A stretch of DNA of 9,282 nt from contig CANHLD010000062.1 of assembly GCA_947461325.1 (NCBI GenBank), positions 1 through 9,282 of the forward strand, written 5' to 3'. The stretch comes from Comamonadaceae bacterium. GTDB lineage: Bacteria; Pseudomonadota; Gammaproteobacteria; Burkholderiales; Burkholderiaceae_C. This document shows, piece by piece, positions 1 to 7,003 of this stretch (its first letter is position 1; each line of letters begins with the position of its first letter). The notes under the pieces are model-generated. The model was not told the origin of the DNA and did not search any database. It saw only the letters and a program-made list of their open reading frames with translations. A program made the position numbers and the translations under genes.

Positions 1-244
1 ATCGCGCTTCGCATTGGGCGGCGACCTCTAGGTGAACTTCCACACCCAGCGGTTGTTCAATCACTTCAACACCATACAGTTGCGCGGCGTGCTCAATCAA
101 GCCTTCGCTGAGCGCAAAGCCGAGCGCAAAGTCTTCCAAGTGCAAAGGCGTGGCCATCATGACTGCATGTGAGATGCCGTTGAACACCAAGGCCACCGGC
201 ACCTCTTCAGCCAGACTGGCGAAAAGGGCCGTGTGCATCTTCAC
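1..244 (-). CDS. fdhD: FdhD/FdsC formate dehydrogenase sulfurtransferase, 5' part only
   Basis: N-terminal part of the FdhD (FdsC) family, which passes sulfur from a cysteine desulfurase to the bis-MGD cofactor of formate dehydrogenase; without it the enzyme is inactive. About 80 codons are visible before the window edge. The family signature is clear: EEVPVALVFNGISHAVMMAT followed by TPLHLEDFALGFALSEGLIE. The CxxC-type catalytic loop would lie beyond the edge. The frame has a stop at 257-259, so only two starts are possible: GTG at 244-242, which overlaps the fdsA stop as GTGA and has GAGG 10 nt upstream, or ATG at 238-236. I prefer GTG because of the spacing. Either start leaves only 10 to 15 residues before the conserved EEVPVAL block, fewer than in many FdhD proteins as I recall them. 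It follows fdsA directly, as the fdhD homologue fdsC does in known fds operons. The family call is firm; the exact start is not. Confidence 0.93.
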   Translation of the reverse strand, partial: MKMHTALFASLAEEVPVALVFNGISHAVMMATPLHLEDFALGFALSEGLIEHAAQLYGVEVIEQPLGVEVHLEVAAQCEAR

Positions 245-3123
245 TTGCCGACTACCTCAAAACTGTCGGCTTGCGCTTTCGCCAGCAAATCGAGCTGGGT
301 TTTGTTGAAACGCTGGTAGTTTTGTTGCCACTCGGAAGGTTGGCTGACCGCCACCACTTGCACCGCCGTCACTTTGTACTCGGGACAATTGGTTGCCCAG
401 TCAGATGCATCGGTGGTGATCACATTCGCACCGGACTCGGGGAAGTGGAAGGTGGTGTAGACCACACCGGCTTGCATGGCCTCGGTCACGCGGGCGCGCA
501 ACACGGTTCGCCCGGAGCGGCTCTCGATGCCGACCCAGTCATGGTCTTTGATGCCGCGTTCTTCAGCATCATGCGGGTGAATATCCAAGCGGTCTTCATC
601 GTGCCACAGGTTGTTGTCGGTGCGGCGTGTTTGCGCACCCACGTTGTATTGCGACAAGATGCGACCGGTGGTGAGAAGCAGCGGGAATTTGCGCGTCACT
701 TTTTCTTGAGACGCCACGTATTGCGTGGGGAAGAATTTGCCTTTGCCGCGTACAAAGCCACTGACGTGCATGATGTCAATGCCTGCGTCTGCGGTGTCTG
801 CATTGCAAGGCCATTGCAAACTGGTGTGCTGGTCAATCTTTTCATAACTGACACCCGAAAAACTCGGTGTCAGTGCAGCGATTTCTTTCATGATCTCTTG
901 CGGATGCGCATAGTGCATGTCGTAGCCCAGCGCTTTCGCTAGTTTGACTGTGACTTCCCAGTCAGCCAAGCCAGCCATTGGCGGCATGGCTTGACGCACA
1001 CGCGAAATGCGGCGCTCGGCGTTGGTGAAGGTGCCGTCTTTTTCCAGGAACGAAGAGCCGGGTAAAAACACATGCGCGTATTTGGCGGTTTCGTTCAAGA
1101 AGATGTCTTGCACGACGATGCATTCCATCGCTGACAAAGCCGCAGCCACGTGTTGTGTGTCCGGGTCGGATTGAACAATGTCTTCGCCTTGGCAATACAA
1201 ACCGAGGAACGAGCCGTCCATGGCGGCATCAAACATATTGGGGATGCGCAGGCCCGGTTCGGGGCTGAGTGTGACGCCCCATGCACCTTCAAACAGCGTG
1301 CGGGTGGTGGTGTCAGAGATATGTCGATAGCCGGGCAACTCGTGCGGAAAGCTGCCCATGTCGCAAGCGCCTTGCACATTGTTTTGACCACGCAAGGGGT
1401 TCACACCTACACCTTCACGACCGACCATGCCGCAAGCCATCGACAAGTTGGCAATGCCCATGACCATGGTCGAGCCTTGTGAATGCTCGGTCACACCCAA
1501 ACCGTAGTAAATGGCAGAGTTAGGGCCAGCCGCATACATGCGGGCAGCGGCGCGCACTTCAGCGGCGGGCACGCCGGTCACGCTCTCGAAAGCTTCGGGT
1601 GAATTTTCAGGCTTGGATACAAACTCGCACCATTCGTTAAAGCTCTTGTCATCGCAGCGCTTGGCCACATAGTCCTTAGCTACCAAACCTTCGGTGACCA
1701 CCACGTGCGCCAATGAGTTGATGAGCGCGACGTTGGTGCCGGGGCGCAAAGCCAAATGGTGTTGCGCCTTCACATGTGGGCTGCTGACCAGATCGATCTT
1801 GCGCGGGTCAGCGACGATGAGTTTGGCGCCTTCGCGCAAACGGCGTTTCATGCGGGACGCAAACACCGGGTGAGCATCGGTGGGGTTGGCGCCGATGACG
1901 AGCAACACATCGGCGTGTTCCACTGATTTGAAGGTTTGTGTGCCAGCCGATGTGCCAAAGGTTTGTCCCAAACCATAACCGGTAGGGGAGTGGCACACAC
2001 GGGCACAAGTGTCTACGTTGTTCGTGCCAAACGCGGCACGCACCAGTTTTTGAACCAGATAGGTTTCTTCGTTGGTGCAACGCGAAGAGGTGATGCCGCC
2101 CACAGAGTCTTTGCCGTGTTTGGCTTGTATGCGTTTGAACTCGGAGGCCGCGTGGTTGATGGCCTCGTCCCAGCTCACCTCTTGCCATGGGTCGGTGATC
2201 TTCGCGCGAATCATCGGCTTGGTGATGCGGTCTTGATGCGTGGCATAGCCCCAGGCGAAACGGCCTTTCACACACGAATGGCCTTCATTGGCTTTACCGT
2301 CTTTCCAAGGCACCATGCGCACCACGGTGTTGCCTTTCATCTCGGCCTTGAAGCCGCAGCCGACACCGCAATAAGCACAAGTGGTGATCAGGCTGTGTTC
2401 GGGCTGACCCAATTCAATGATGGATTTTTCTTGCAAAGTGGCGGTGGGGCAGGCTTCGACGCAAGCACCGCAGGACACGCATTCGCTGTCCATGAACGGC
2501 TGGTCTTGCCCCGGTGACACACGGCTCTCGAAACCTCTGCCGGAAATGGTCAATGCAAACGTGCCTTGTGTTTCTTCGCAGGCGCGAACGCAACGGTTAC
2601 ACACAATGCATTTGCTTGGATCGTAGGTGAAGTAAGGGTTAGACTCGTCCTTTTGCATATCGCAATGGTGGTCGCCGGCTTGCGCGCCCACGCCGTAGCG
2701 CACATTGCGCAATCCGGTGACACCGGCCATGTCTTGCAATTCGCAGTTGCCGTTGGCGCTGCATGTCAGGCAATCGAGCGGGTGGTCGGAGATGTACAAC
2801 TCCATCACGCCTTTGCGCAGGTCTTGCAACTTTGGCGTTTGGGTGTGCACCACCATGCCGTTTTCGGCAGGCGTGGTGCAAGACGCCGGATAGCCTTTGC
2901 GACCGTCGATTTCAACCAGACACAAGCGGCAGGAACCAAAAGGCTCCAGGCTATCGGTCGCGCACAGCTTGGGTACTTGTATGCCCGCATCAACCGCTGC
3001 ACGCATAAGCGAAGTGCCTTTGGGTACGCTGACTTCGTAGCCGTCAATATGCAGACTGACGGTTTCTTCAGAGGTGCGCGCCGGTGTGCCATGGTCGCGT
3101 TCTTGTTTCAGATACATCAACAT
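241..3123 (-). CDS. fdsA: NAD-dependent formate dehydrogenase, alpha (catalytic) subunit FdsA
   Basis: Catalytic molybdenum subunit (960 aa) of the cytoplasmic NAD-dependent formate dehydrogenase: formate + NAD+ gives CO2 + NADH. Domains in order: a plant-type [2Fe-2S] ferredoxin (C54, C65, C68, C82); a His-Cys [4Fe-4S] motif (H114, C118, C121, C127); a two-cluster ferredoxin domain (C172, C175, C178, C182 and C215, C218, C221, C225); the [4Fe-4S] at the Mo domain (C249, C252, C256, C284); then the bis-MGD domains to the C-terminus, with a molydopterin-dinucleotide-binding domain from about 810. The Mo ligand is C377 (codon TGC at 1995-1993, not a TGA selenocysteine codon), followed by catalytic H378; R578 in NPLRGQNN matches the substrate arginine. 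These three sit nine residues earlier than C386, H387 and R587 of Rhodobacter capsulatus FdsA as I recall them, and full length agrees. The start ATG follows AAGGAA at 3134-3129, which overlaps the fdsB stop. The active-site Cys-His-Arg set separates it from the complex I subunit NuoG. Confidence 0.97.
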   Translation of the reverse strand: MLMYLKQERDHGTPARTSEETVSLHIDGYEVSVPKGTSLMRAAVDAGIQVPKLCATDSLEPFGSCRLCLVEIDGRKGYPASCTTPAENGMVVHTQTPKLQDLRKGVMELYISDHPLDCLTCSANGNCELQDMAGVTGLRNVRYGVGAQAGDHHCDMQKDESNPYFTYDPSKCIVCNRCVRACEETQGTFALTISGRGFESRVSPGQDQPFMDSECVSCGACVEACPTATLQEKSIIELGQPEHSLITTCAYCGVGCGFKAEMKGNTVVRMVPWKDGKANEGHSCVKGRFAWGYATHQDRITKPMIRAKITDPWQEVSWDEAINHAASEFKRIQAKHGKDSVGGITSSRCTNEETYLVQKLVRAAFGTNNVDTCARVCHSPTGYGLGQTFGTSAGTQTFKSVEHADVLLVIGANPTDAHPVFASRMKRRLREGAKLIVADPRKIDLVSSPHVKAQHHLALRPGTNVALINSLAHVVVTEGLVAKDYVAKRCDDKSFNEWCEFVSKPENSPEAFESVTGVPAAEVRAAARMYAAGPNSAIYYGLGVTEHSQGSTMVMGIANLSMACGMVGREGVGVNPLRGQNNVQGACDMGSFPHELPGYRHISDTTTRTLFEGAWGVTLSPEPGLRIPNMFDAAMDGSFLGLYCQGEDIVQSDPDTQHVAAALSAMECIVVQDIFLNETAKYAHVFLPGSSFLEKDGTFTNAERRISRVRQAMPPMAGLADWEVTVKLAKALGYDMHYAHPQEIMKEIAALTPSFSGVSYEKIDQHTSLQWPCNADTADAGIDIMHVSGFVRGKGKFFPTQYVASQEKVTRKFPLLLTTGRILSQYNVGAQTRRTDNNLWHDEDRLDIHPHDAEERGIKDHDWVGIESRSGRTVLRARVTEAMQAGVVYTTFHFPESGANVITTDASDWATNCPEYKVTAVQVVAVSQPSEWQQNYQRFNKTQLDLLAKAQADSFEVVGK

Positions 3124-3132
3124 GGGGGTTCC

Positions 3133-4686
3133 TTAAGAGACAGTGGATTCGGTTTTTTCCAAACCGAAATCAGCGGGGTAATGCTTGAGTGCGGAGAGCA
3201 CGGGATAGGGCGTCATGCCGCCCATGGCGCACAGGCTGCCGTGCAACATGGTGTCGCACAAATCGCGCAGCAAATGCACTTGTTGTTCTTTGTTAGATGC
3301 AGTGGCGATGCGGTCAATGGTTTCCACGCCACGTGTGGATCCGATGCGGCACGGCGTGCATTTGCCGCAACTCTCAAGCGCACAAAACTCCATGGCGTAA
3401 CGCGCCAACTTGGCCATGTTGGCCGTGTCGTCATGTACCACGATGCCGCCGTGACCGACCACCAAACCGAGTGAGGCATAGGCCTCATAGTCCAAGGGCA
3501 CATCCCATTGCGACTCAGGCACATACGCACCCAGCGGTCCGCCGACTTGCACCGCTTTGATCGGACGACCACTGCGACTGCCGCCGCCGAAATCAAACAG
3601 CAATTCGCGCAATGTCAGACCGAATGCACGTTCAACCAAACCACCTTGCTTGATGTTGCCGGTGATTTGAAACGGCAGCGTGCCGGTGGAGCGGCCCATG
3701 CCAAAGTCTTTGTAAAACGCTGCGCCCTTGGCCATGATGATGGGCACAGTCGCCAGCGTGATCACATTGTTGATGACGGTCGGTTGACCGAACAAACCTT
3801 CTAGGGCAGGCAAGGGCGGCTTGGCGCGAACGATGCCGCGTTTGCCCTCGATGCTCTCGAGCATGGCGGTTTCTTCACCACACACGTAGGAGCCAGCAGC
3901 TTTGCGTACATGCAAATGAAATGCCTTGCCGCTGCCCAACACGTTGTCGCCCAGATAGCCTGCGGCTTGCGCCAGACTGATGGCGGTGGTCATGGTGGCA
4001 ATGGCGTGCGGGTATTCAGAACGGATGTAGATGTAACCCTCTGTGGCACCCACTGCCACACCGGCGATGGTCATGCCTTCGATCAGCATGTAGGGGTCGC
4101 CCTCCATGGTCATGCGGTCGGAGAACGTGCCCGAGTCGCCTTCGTCGGCATTGCACACCACGTATTTTTGCGTGGCTGTGGTGGCACGCACAGTGCGCCA
4201 TTTGATGCCTGCCGGAAACGCCGCACCGCCGCGCCCGCGCAAGCCCGAATCCAAAACGTTTTGCACCACTTCCGCGCCGTCAATAGCCACGGCTTTTTGC
4301 AAACCAGCCCAGCCGCCGTGCGCGGCGTAATCATCCAAAGACAAGGGCCGTGTGATGCCCATGCGGGCAAAGGTCAGGCGTTGTTGTTTGGCGAGATAAG
4401 CGATGTCATCTGTCAAACCGAGTGACAAAGCATGCGAGCCGCCATTCAAAAAACCGGCTTCAAACAAAGAAGGCACGTCTTCAAAAGTCACCGGTCCATA
4501 AGCCATGCGGCCTTTGGCAGTGACGACTTCAACCAAGGGTTCAAGCCAGAACATGCCGCGCGAACTGTTGCGTTGCACATCAATAACCATACCGCGCGCT
4601 GTGGCTTCTTTGTGCAAAGCATCAACGACTTCGTCCGCACCAGCAGCCAAGGCCGCGCTATCGCAAGGAATAAATACCGTGGTCAT
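3133..4686 (-). CDS. fdsB: NAD-dependent formate dehydrogenase, beta (NADH/FMN) subunit FdsB
   Basis: Diaphorase subunit (517 aa), homologous to NuoF of complex I and HoxF of NAD hydrogenases. It takes electrons from the Fe-S chain onto FMN and reduces NAD+. Residues 1 to about 110 form an N-terminal domain that in this family resembles the NuoE thioredoxin fold but carries no cluster ligands (only C8 is seen). The FMN/NAD core starts at GLRGRGGAAFPAGIKW (148-163), with VVCNADEGDSGTFSDR (176-191) and VCGEETAMLESIEGKRG (268-284). The [4Fe-4S] ligands are C440, C443, C446 (ESCGKCTPCRIG) and C486 (SLCAMGG). Length fits FdsB. The ATG at 4686 overlaps the fdsG stop by 4 nt (ATGA), with GGGAG at 4697-4693, 6 nt upstream. 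Adjacency to FdsA with a formate-type active site makes formate dehydrogenase much likelier than hydrogenase or complex I. Confidence 0.96.
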   Translation of the reverse strand: MTTVFIPCDSAALAAGADEVVDALHKEATARGMVIDVQRNSSRGMFWLEPLVEVVTAKGRMAYGPVTFEDVPSLFEAGFLNGGSHALSLGLTDDIAYLAKQQRLTFARMGITRPLSLDDYAAHGGWAGLQKAVAIDGAEVVQNVLDSGLRGRGGAAFPAGIKWRTVRATTATQKYVVCNADEGDSGTFSDRMTMEGDPYMLIEGMTIAGVAVGATEGYIYIRSEYPHAIATMTTAISLAQAAGYLGDNVLGSGKAFHLHVRKAAGSYVCGEETAMLESIEGKRGIVRAKPPLPALEGLFGQPTVINNVITLATVPIIMAKGAAFYKDFGMGRSTGTLPFQITGNIKQGGLVERAFGLTLRELLFDFGGGSRSGRPIKAVQVGGPLGAYVPESQWDVPLDYEAYASLGLVVGHGGIVVHDDTANMAKLARYAMEFCALESCGKCTPCRIGSTRGVETIDRIATASNKEQQVHLLRDLCDTMLHGSLCAMGGMTPYPVLSALKHYPADFGLEKTESTVS

Positions 4687-5165
4687 GAGGCGCTCCCAAT
4701 ATCGGCCACCAGACGCGCCATGCGTGTCTGGTTCATGCGTGCATACAGTTTGTCGTCAATTTGCACCGCAGGCGATGAAGCGCACAAGCCCAGGCAATAC
4801 GCAGGCTCCAAAGAGAAGCGGCCATCGGCACTGGTTTCATGCAATTTGCAACCCAGTAAGGCTTCGGTTTGCGCCAGCAGTTCTTCGCTGCCACATGACT
4901 GACAAGCCTCGGCGCGACACACTTGCACCACGTGTTTACCGGGCGCTTTGCTGCGGAAAAAATGGTAATAGGTGATGACGCCATGCACCTCTGCGCGTGA
5001 GAGGTTCATGGCCTCGGCCATCATGGGAACGGCGCTGGCTGGAATAAACCCCAAAGCCTCTTGTATCGCGTGCAACAAGGGCATCAGCCCGCCCGGCATG
5101 TCTTTAAATTCAGGTAACAGGCGGCTGACGGTCAGCAATTCAGGGGCTTCAAGAGGTTTATTCAT
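4683..5165 (-). CDS. fdsG: NAD-dependent formate dehydrogenase, gamma subunit FdsG
   Basis: Small thioredoxin-fold [2Fe-2S] subunit (160 aa), homologous to NuoE, which in this enzyme sits next to FdsB and takes part in electron transfer around the flavin. The N-terminal helical part (about 1-70) contains the conserved GFIPASAV and HGVITYYHFF segments. The cluster ligands are C83 and C88 (CRAEAC) and C124 and C128 (CLGLC), the NuoE pattern; C91 is extra. The gene lies 8 nt after the transporter stop and overlaps fdsB by 4 nt. No convincing Shine-Dalgarno precedes its ATG: the preceding bases are TGATAACGCCA, so initiation may rely on ribosomes finishing the transporter. Gene order G-B-A followed by fdhD is the known fds arrangement. 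Confidence 0.95.
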   Translation of the reverse strand: MNKPLEAPELLTVSRLLPEFKDMPGGLMPLLHAIQEALGFIPASAVPMMAEAMNLSRAEVHGVITYYHFFRSKAPGKHVVQVCRAEACQSCGSEELLAQTEALLGCKLHETSADGRFSLEPAYCLGLCASSPAVQIDDKLYARMNQTRMARLVADIGSAS

Positions 5166-5173
5166 TGGCGTTA

Positions 5174-6829
5174 TCAGTTAAAAAATTTGCCCACACTTTG
5201 CAAGGTGCGGTAGATGCCCCATGCCAGCGGAATGCCCACTGCTGTCCAAGCCAATGCCACCCACAAAGGGTTGGTGTGTGTGGAACCGCCTTGGCCACTG
5301 CCAACTTCAGAAGCGCTGGCTTTTTCATGCGCGAGTTTTTTCTCGACAGCCAGTTCTTCAGGCGTCATGAAATGTTTGACATTCACCGGGCGGATCATCA
5401 GGTTGGCGATCAAGCCCACTACCAGCATGCCGACCAGAATGAACATGGTTTGGTTGTAGACCTGCTCGCGGGGAAGGCCTAAGCCGAGTTGGTAGTCACG
5501 CATGTAATTGACCACCACGGGGCCCAAGATGCCCGCAGTTGCCCATGCAGTCAACAAGCGGCCGTGGATGGCGCCGACCATTTGCGTACCGAACAAGTCA
5601 GCCAGGTATGCAGGCACCGTGGCAAAGCCGCCGCCGTACATGCTCAAGATGATGCAAAACGCCGCTACAAACAGCAACTTGTTACCGGCCATGGCGCTGG
5701 CAGGCACAGAAGCGTAGAGCGCGCCACCCAACACAAAGAAGATGATGTAGGTGAGTTTGCGGCCCAGTTTGTCTGACAAACTGGCCCATACGAAACGACC
5801 GCCAATGTTGAACAAACTCAACAAGGCCGTGAAGCCCGCTGCCACGCCTGCAATCAAAGTGAGCTGGGCTTTGTCCAAGTCACCAAACTTGGCGTCCACA
5901 CCGATCAGGCTGCCGCCGAAGACTTCCTGCAACATGGGGCTGGCCATGCCAATCACGCCTATACCAGCGGACACGTTCATGCACAACACCACCCACACCA
6001 TCCAGAACTGGGGAATGCCCCAGACCTTGCTGACATGCACGTGGTTTTGCGTGATCATGGTGTTGCTGGCTTGTTGCACTGGTGGTGTCCAACCGGCTGG
6101 CTTCCAACCGGTGGCAGGTACGCGGTAACCCAAGGCACCGGCCATCATGAAGACGAAATAGACCAAAGCCATACATACAAAGGTCTGCCAGACACCGACT
6201 TCAAGGTCAGTAGCAAAGTGCTTCATCAATTCAGCAGCCAAGGGTGAGCCGATCATGGCGCCACCACCAAAACCCATGATGGCCATGCCGGTGGCCATGC
6301 CACGGCGGTCCGGGAACCATTTGATCAAGGTGCTCACGGGTGAGATGTAGCCCAAACCCAGACCGATGCCGCCGATGACACCCGAACCCAAGAGCATCAA
6401 CCAGAATTGGTGGGTATACACGCCCAAGGCAGCAATCAACATGCCGCCGCACCAGCACAATGCGCTCACTACGCCGGCTTTGCGCGGACCCGCACGCTCA
6501 AGCCAACCGCCCCACAGTGCCGCAGAACTTCCTAGCAACACAAAAAACAAGGTGTACATCCAACCCAGCGTGGAGACTTTCCAGTCGCAGGTGGTGATGA
6601 ACAATTCTTGAAAGAAACCGATGTCAGGGCCACACTTGATGGCGTCTTTGATGCCGAGCGCTTTGGATAAGGGCAACCAAAAAACGGAAAATCCGTATGC
6701 CATGCCGATACACAAATGAATGGCCAAAGCAGCAGGTGGAACCAGCCAGCGGTTGAAACCTTCGCCCGCAATGATGCGTTCTTTGGAAAGAAATCCCGGG
6801 CTTCCTGAATCTTCTGAGGTTGAACTCAT
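5174..6829 (-). CDS. OFA-type MFS transporter (oxalate/formate antiporter-like)
   Basis: Inner-membrane major-facilitator protein, 551 aa from the preferred start, resembling the oxalate/formate antiporter (OFA) family. Residue numbers are from that start. About 12 hydrophobic segments are seen, the first near 30-52 and the twelfth near 460-480. MFS loop motifs are GGWLERAGPRKAG (about 107-119) and SDKLGRK (352-358). Two features are unusual: a long loop between segments 1 and 2 with two cysteines (C66, C81), predicted periplasmic, and a charged stretch after segment 12 followed by an extra hydrophobic segment (about 521-541) close to the C-terminus. The ATG at 6829 is chosen because GGAG lies 5 nt upstream (6838-6835); an in-frame ATG at 6868 would add 13 hydrophilic residues and has no better ribosome site. 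It is the first gene of the formate dehydrogenase operon, so formate, oxalate or a related carboxylate is the likely substrate. No formyl-CoA transferase or oxalyl-CoA decarboxylase lies in the window, so oxalate use is not shown. Confidence 0.88.
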   Translation of the reverse strand: MSSTSEDSGSPGFLSKERIIAGEGFNRWLVPPAALAIHLCIGMAYGFSVFWLPLSKALGIKDAIKCGPDIGFFQELFITTCDWKVSTLGWMYTLFFVLLGSSAALWGGWLERAGPRKAGVVSALCWCGGMLIAALGVYTHQFWLMLLGSGVIGGIGLGLGYISPVSTLIKWFPDRRGMATGMAIMGFGGGAMIGSPLAAELMKHFATDLEVGVWQTFVCMALVYFVFMMAGALGYRVPATGWKPAGWTPPVQQASNTMITQNHVHVSKVWGIPQFWMVWVVLCMNVSAGIGVIGMASPMLQEVFGGSLIGVDAKFGDLDKAQLTLIAGVAAGFTALLSLFNIGGRFVWASLSDKLGRKLTYIIFFVLGGALYASVPASAMAGNKLLFVAAFCIILSMYGGGFATVPAYLADLFGTQMVGAIHGRLLTAWATAGILGPVVVNYMRDYQLGLGLPREQVYNQTMFILVGMLVVGLIANLMIRPVNVKHFMTPEELAVEKKLAHEKASASEVGSGQGGSTHTNPLWVALAWTAVGIPLAWGIYRTLQSVGKFFN

Positions 6830-6882
6830 GGTGTCTCCATGTTTGGGGTTGGGAAATTTTGTCAGCAAGCGACTTTAACGTA

Positions 6883-6895
6883 TGCTTTCCCAGCA
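6883..6895. promoter_or_regulatory. Second candidate T-N11-A dyad, on the operon side
   Basis: TGCTTTCCCAGCA is an inverted repeat with 4-bp arms and a 5-nt centre, again with T-N11-A spacing. It lies about 54 nt before the transporter start, just downstream of the proposed operon -10 (6907-6902), so a protein bound here would act as a repressor, or the true promoter lies elsewhere. Arms are short and the site differs in sequence from the one at 6960-6972. Confidence 0.25.
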
Positions 6896-6959
6896 CAATG
6901 CAGTCTAGGGTAAGCACTGACAAGCTGCAATATGAGTATCGGTGTCCGTTATGATTGTT

Positions 6960-6972
6960 TTGTGACACACAA
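6960..6972. promoter_or_regulatory. Candidate T-N11-A operator next to the regulator -10 box
   Basis: TTGTGACACACAA is a perfect 5-bp inverted repeat (TTGTG/CACAA) around ACA, and has the T-N11-A spacing used by many LysR-type regulators. It ends one base before TAATAT (6974-6979), the best -10 candidate for the downstream regulator gene. A bound protein there would block that promoter, which fits autorepression. Short dyads like this also arise by chance in AT-rich DNA. Confidence 0.35.
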
Positions 6973-7003
6973 CTAATATGCTGTTAAAAGCCTATTTACT
7001 CCC

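Larger units (their letters stand above)
6830..7003. promoter_or_regulatory. Divergent promoter/operator region between the fds operon and its likely regulator
   Basis: This 174-nt gap must hold the promoters for both directions. Minus strand (operon): a weak sigma70-like pair TTGCAG (6930-6925) and TAGACT (6907-6902) with a 17-nt spacer. Plus strand (regulator): a good -10, TAATAT (6974-6979), without a clear -35; ATGATT at 6951-6956 has the right spacing but is poor. Two dyads fit the LysR-type T-N11-A form: TTGTG-ACA-CACAA at 6960-6972 and TGCT-TTCCC-AGCA at 6883-6895. A GTGTC/GACAC pair (6942-6946 and 6964-6968) and a CGTTAT (6947-6952, recalling ModE boxes) are also present. That the region is regulatory is safe from gene layout; the individual elements are tentative. 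Confidence 0.7.

Noticed and set aside
271..942. 223-codon open frame on the plus strand
   Set aside because: Antisense to the C-terminal part of fdsA, with no recognisable domain and no ribosome site; shadow frame.
1993..1995. Possible selenocysteine at the molybdenum ligand of formate dehydrogenase
   Set aside because: The codon for residue 377 is TGC, an ordinary cysteine, and the reading frame has no internal TGA.
2566..3474. 302-codon open frame on the plus strand
   Set aside because: It lies opposite fdsA and fdsB, spans their junction, and its product is Cys/His/Ala/Val-rich without any family motif; it is a shadow of GC-rich coding DNA.
241..5165. Complex I genes nuoEFG or NAD-hydrogenase diaphorase genes
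   Set aside because: The large subunit has the formate-type Cys377-His378 and Arg578 active site and the full bis-MGD domains, an fdhD gene follows, and no other nuo or hydrogenase genes are present.
6829..6868. Upstream ATG adding 13 residues to the transporter
   Set aside because: The ATG at 6829 has GGAG 5 nt upstream, and the extra residues are hydrophilic and unlike a conserved N-terminus. Not excluded, only less likely.
6859..6923. TTGTCAG/CTGACAA inverted repeat in the divergent region
   Set aside because: Seven-base arms separated by 51 nt; too far apart for a credible hairpin or single operator and expected by chance.
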